From assembly GCA_947504045.1 (NCBI GenBank), contig CANNFY010000001.1, forward strand, positions 310,001 through 374,000: DNA of 64,000 nt, given 5' to 3'. Made by a program: the position numbers and the translations under genes. The stretch is from an uncultured Maribacter sp. Lineage in GTDB: Bacteria; Bacteroidota; Bacteroidia; Flavobacteriales; Flavobacteriaceae. The stretch's first letter is position 1. Each line of letters opens with the position of its first letter. The notes under the pieces are model-generated. The model was not told where the DNA came from. It made no database searches and saw nothing but the letters and a program-made list of their open reading frames with translations. Below are positions 61,075 to 64,000 of the stretch, piece after piece.

Positions 61075-62073
61075 ATGGACTCACTTACTCAAATTATATT
61101 AGGCGCAGCGGTTGGAGAAGTTGCATTAGGAAAAAAAATTGGGAACAAAGCCATGCTGTATGGTGCAATTGCAGGCACAATACCTGACTTAGATGTATTA
61201 AGCTCCTATTTTACAGATACCGTATCTGCACTTGAAATTCATAGAGGATTTACCCATTCTATTCTTTTTTCGGTCATTTTTGCCCCTATTTTTGGTTGGC
61301 TTGTTAATAGTTATGAAAAATATAAAAACATAAAGGGTTGGTCTTGGCTATTCTTTTGGGCATTTATTACCCATCCTATTTTAGATGCACAAACAACTTG
61401 GGGAACACAACTATTTTGGCCTTTAGATTTACGCTTAGCTTTTAAAAACATATTTGTAATTGACCCACTTTACACCTTACCTTTTTTAGTGTTTTTAATA
61501 TTAACCATGCAGCAAAAGCGTAATACAAAAAAACGAAGCTTTTATAATAACACAGGCTTATTATTAAGCTCTGGGTATTTAATACTAACATTTATATTTA
61601 AATGGATTGCCTACAATCAATTTAAATCTGCCTTAGAAAAGCAAAATATAAATTACACACAAGTAGATATACGCCCCTCTGCAATGAACACTATTCTTTG
61701 GAGTGCAAATGTTGAAACTAAGGATAGTTATTTATTAGGAGATTATTCCTTTTTTGATACCCAACCAATACATTTTAAACACTACCCTAAAAACCATCAT
61801 CTTATAAAAGAAATAAAAGAGAGTAAAAATGTACAAAGAATGATTGCTATTTCTGAAGGATGGTATACAATTCATAAAAAAAACAACATATTGTATTTTA
61901 ATGATCTACGTTTTGGTCTTTTAAGTTTAGAACCTAACTCGCAAAACTTTGTGTTTAAATATAAGATTACTGTAAGCGACTCTAATGAAGTTCTATTTTC
62001 CGAAGTTCCAAAAAGTCCTCGAAATGCAAAAAAACTATTCCGCAATTTATGGAGCCGCATAAAAGGAAATTAA
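61075..62073 (+). CDS. YdjM/DUF457-type membrane-bound metal-dependent hydrolase
   Basis: 332 residues. N-terminal MDSLTQIILGAAVGEVALG, GTIPDLDVLSSYF, HRGFTHSILFSVIFAP and FITHPILDAQTTWG carry the conserved Asp and His residues of the YdjM family, set among five membrane helices in the first 190 residues. The C-terminal 140 residues form a soluble domain. Family members are predicted membrane hydrolases of unknown substrate. Its stop overlaps the convergent gene by 4 nt. Confidence 0.83.
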   Translation: MDSLTQIILGAAVGEVALGKKIGNKAMLYGAIAGTIPDLDVLSSYFTDTVSALEIHRGFTHSILFSVIFAPIFGWLVNSYEKYKNIKGWSWLFFWAFITHPILDAQTTWGTQLFWPLDLRLAFKNIFVIDPLYTLPFLVFLILTMQQKRNTKKRSFYNNTGLLLSSGYLILTFIFKWIAYNQFKSALEKQNINYTQVDIRPSAMNTILWSANVETKDSYLLGDYSFFDTQPIHFKHYPKNHHLIKEIKESKNVQRMIAISEGWYTIHKKNNILYFNDLRFGLLSLEPNSQNFVFKYKITVSDSNEVLFSEVPKSPRNAKKLFRNLWSRIKGN

Positions 62074-62363
62074 TTTATTTTATTGGAAATTAGTTTTGCT
62101 AGTATTAAACCTATAATTCCACCAAATACAGATACTATTAAATTTACAATTAACCGTAAGCCATCAAAATCTCCATCATTCATAATATTCCAAGGACTAA
62201 AGCCTAACCTTCCAAAAAGTTTAATAAACAATATACTGCCAAAAACACCAATTATAGTATTTCCTATACTACCAAAAGAATATTTTTTATAAATATAAGC
62301 CGTGCTATTTGCAGCTATTATTCCTACTAAAATACTTATTAAAGATAGTAACGTTCCTGTCAT
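62070..62363 (-). CDS. Small three-helix membrane protein (GlsB/YeaQ/YmgE-like)
   Basis: 97 residues with three membrane helices and glycine-rich turns: SIGNTIIGVFGSILFIKLFG and LIVNLIVSVFGGIIGLILAK. The paired GN..G and GG..G patterns resemble the transglycosylase-associated (GlsB/YmgE) family, though the middle loop is longer. Role unknown, often stress-related. It lies 33 nt after cydB in the same direction and may be part of its transcript. Confidence 0.65.
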   Translation of the reverse strand: MTGTLLSLISILVGIIAANSTAYIYKKYSFGSIGNTIIGVFGSILFIKLFGRLGFSPWNIMNDGDFDGLRLIVNLIVSVFGGIIGLILAKLISNKIN

Positions 62364-62396
62364 ACCTAAATTTATATGTAGAAGTTACCTATACGT

Positions 62397-63470
62397 TTAA
62401 TGTCCATAATCCATAGCATCTATTTTTCCGCCCAATAATCTTTTTTGTATAATTAGATATATTGAAATAAGAATAAAACCAATTATCCCCCAATTTAGCG
62501 CTACAGATAAACCGTATTCTGGAGCCGAAGTATTATAAATTGTTAAAGGGTCATTTACAGCATTAACAGAAGGTAAAAGCACAGGAAATAACGAAGCTAA
62601 TGAAGATGTAATTCCTCCAATAATTAATAAACAAGACAATATAAAACTATATATATCTTTTCTAATTTTTTTAATAAAAAACAACCCTATTAATCCTGTA
62701 AGGTAAATAATAGGAAATACCATTAAATAAGGGTTATCTATAAAATTATTTAAAGAATTAGGGTTAATTATTTGCCATATAACTAAAGAGAATATTGTAA
62801 ATACAGCAAGTATGCTATTTAAATTAAAAACTACCTTTTTAAGCTTAGTATTTATGGTTGAATTTGTTTTTAATACAATCCAATTAGCACCATGTATGGC
62901 TAATGTAATTACAGATATTATTCCGATAACAATTGTAAACCAATCTATAACACCAGGTGTTTTACTTAAGGGGCTAAAACTACTATCCCATAACGGTAAA
63001 AAGAAGTAATGCCCTTCATAAACAGACACTCCTTTTTCTACACCACCTAAATTTACACCCCTTACAATATTACCTAATGCAATACCAAAAAATAGCGCTA
63101 GCAACAAACTAGACACTCCAAAAGAAACATCCCAAATGTCTTTCCACATTTGAAACTTAAATTGGCTTCTAAGTTCTAAGCCTATTGCCCTAAAAATAAT
63201 TAACCATAAAACTAAAATTAATGGCAAATAAAACCCACTAAAAACAGATGCATAAAAAGTTGGAAATGCCATAAAAAGCATACCGCCTGCAGCAACTAAC
63301 CAAACCTCATTAGAATCCCAAAATAGGCCTGCAGATTTTGCAATTACTTCTTTATCTTTTTCTTTTTTCGCCAAAAATAAATGGATTATTCCTGTACCAA
63401 AATCATAACCATCTAAAATAAAAAATACTGCTAAAACAATTGCTATTGCTATATACCAAAATAGTTCCAT
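62397..63470 (-). CDS. cydB: Cytochrome bd oxidase subunit II
   Basis: 357 residues, eight or nine membrane helices. It opens WYIAIAIVLAVFFILDGYDFG, the defining GYDFG motif, and has SAGLFWDSNEVWLVAAGG and FRAIGLELR. It forms the membrane quinol oxidase with CydA, a second high-affinity oxygen reductase beside cbb3. Starts 3 nt after cydA. Confidence 0.95.
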   Translation of the reverse strand: MELFWYIAIAIVLAVFFILDGYDFGTGIIHLFLAKKEKDKEVIAKSAGLFWDSNEVWLVAAGGMLFMAFPTFYASVFSGFYLPLILVLWLIIFRAIGLELRSQFKFQMWKDIWDVSFGVSSLLLALFFGIALGNIVRGVNLGGVEKGVSVYEGHYFFLPLWDSSFSPLSKTPGVIDWFTIVIGIISVITLAIHGANWIVLKTNSTINTKLKKVVFNLNSILAVFTIFSLVIWQIINPNSLNNFIDNPYLMVFPIIYLTGLIGLFFIKKIRKDIYSFILSCLLIIGGITSSLASLFPVLLPSVNAVNDPLTIYNTSAPEYGLSVALNWGIIGFILISIYLIIQKRLLGGKIDAMDYGH

Positions 63471-63473
63471 AAT

Positions 63474-64000
63474 TTAATGTGTTTGGTGTTTTGGACCTTC
63501 GTTAATAGTTTTTCCAACTAAGACTAAAAATAATAATCCTAGAAGCATATATAAGGCAACAAAACCTAGTAAAGTAAATAATGTATTACCAGATGAAACT
63601 GTTGGAGAAATACCCTCGCTTGTTCGTAACAAACCATATACCAAATAAGGTTGTCTTCCTAATTCTGCTGTATACCATCCTGTAAGGTTTGCAATGTAAG
63701 GAAACGGAACTAAAAACATTATTACCCATAATAAAGGTTTTAATTGGTATAATTTTTTTTTCCATAAAAAGAACGCGGATATAAACATAACCCCTATAAA
63801 TATTGTACCTAAACCAACCATTATATGATATGCATAATATAACGCCGGAATATTATCTGGTAATTCTTCTTTTTTAAATTGATCCATTCCTGGAATTTGT
63901 CTACTCCAGTCTTGGTAGGTTAAAAAGCTTAGAATATTAGGTACTGCAATTTTATTATCTAGCTTTTTTTCTTGCATATTTGGCTGCCCTATTAGTACAA
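63474..64000 (-). CDS. cydA: Cytochrome bd oxidase subunit I, C-terminal part
   Basis: The frame is open to the window edge, giving about 174 C-terminal residues; an ATG at 63977 is internal, because the residues before it (VLIGQPN) continue the family sequence. Visible are IPALYYAYHIMVGLGTIFIG, with haem b/d region residues, NLTGWYTAELGRQPYLVYGL, the conserved GWxxxExGRQPW-like segment, and a final helix. Quinol-oxidising and haem-bearing subunit of the bd oxidase. The N-terminal part lies outside the window. Confidence 0.94.
   Translation of the reverse strand, partial: VLIGQPNMQEKKLDNKIAVPNILSFLTYQDWSRQIPGMDQFKKEELPDNIPALYYAYHIMVGLGTIFIGVMFISAFFLWKKKLYQLKPLLWVIMFLVPFPYIANLTGWYTAELGRQPYLVYGLLRTSEGISPTVSSGNTLFTLLGFVALYMLLGLLFLVLVGKTINEGPKHQTH

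Noticed and set aside
63975-63977. ATG at 63977 as the start of a short gene
   Set aside because: The frame stays open to the window edge and the upstream residues fit CydA, so this Met is internal.

Overview
The window is AT-rich (roughly one third G+C by eye) and looks like a chromosome segment of a Bacteroidota member, most probably a marine or environmental Flavobacteriaceae. The grounds are: promoters of the TTTG/TAnnTTTG type, weak Shine-Dalgarno signals, TonB-dependent receptors with an N-terminal CarboxypepD_reg-like domain, a fused CcoNO subunit, many small lipoproteins, and families such as DUF456, DUF4202 and DUF5995. I cannot fix the genus. I saw no rRNA, tRNA, CRISPR array, insertion sequence or prophage.

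Layout. 1-3.8 kb: housekeeping genes (partial cyclase, hemW, ruvC, a lipoprotein, DUF456, nitroreductase). 4-7.4 kb: a metal-uptake-like set (small Cys/His protein, TonB receptor, acidic lipoprotein) behind a Fur/Zur-like box. 7.4-7.6 kb: a probable small structured RNA on the minus strand. 7.8-24.2 kb: a micro-oxic/anaerobic region holding an FNR-type regulator, the cbb3 oxidase set (ccoI, ccoS, ccoNO, ccoQ, ccoP, ccoG, ccoH, a SafE-like protein), a truncated haemoglobin, two universal stress proteins, hemN and an unrecognised 598-residue protein. 24.3-26.3 kb: a sugar kinase and nucleotidyltransferase pair. 26.3-31.3 kb: a fused assimilatory nitrate reductase and its rubredoxin partner. 31.6-39.3 kb: accessory genes, including a class B1 metallo-beta-lactamase and a siderophore receptor with a PepSY reductase. 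39.3-59.3 kb: nitrate/nitrite assimilation (NarL-type regulator, porin, NrtABCD, NarK, a Crp-family regulator, siroheme genes, NirBD, DUF4202, a NarX-like kinase) enclosing a five-gene globin/cytochrome operon. 59.6-64 kb: a response regulator, upp, two membrane proteins and cydAB (cydA cut by the window end).

Two regulatory codes can be read directly. (1) Five promoters (usp, ccoI, ccoS, the 598-residue gene, hemN-usp) carry TGAYAWWTRTCA. In every case its centre lies exactly 36.5 nt from the last base of a TAnnTTTG-like -7 element, the geometry of an FNR activator at about -41.5. (2) Nitrate genes carry a 16-bp palindrome, TACGTA-N4-TACKTA. At five promoters (nitrate reductase, response regulator, narK-crp, cobA, nirB) it shares its last TA with the TA of the -7 element. 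Two further copies lie just downstream of identical TACATTTG -7 elements before nrtA and the globin operon, tying that poorly understood operon to nitrogen oxide metabolism.

The best candidates for undescribed biology are the globin/DUF3365/b-type membrane protein/2Fe-2S reductase/pentahaem cytochrome operon, the FNR-controlled 598-residue protein, and the small RNA.
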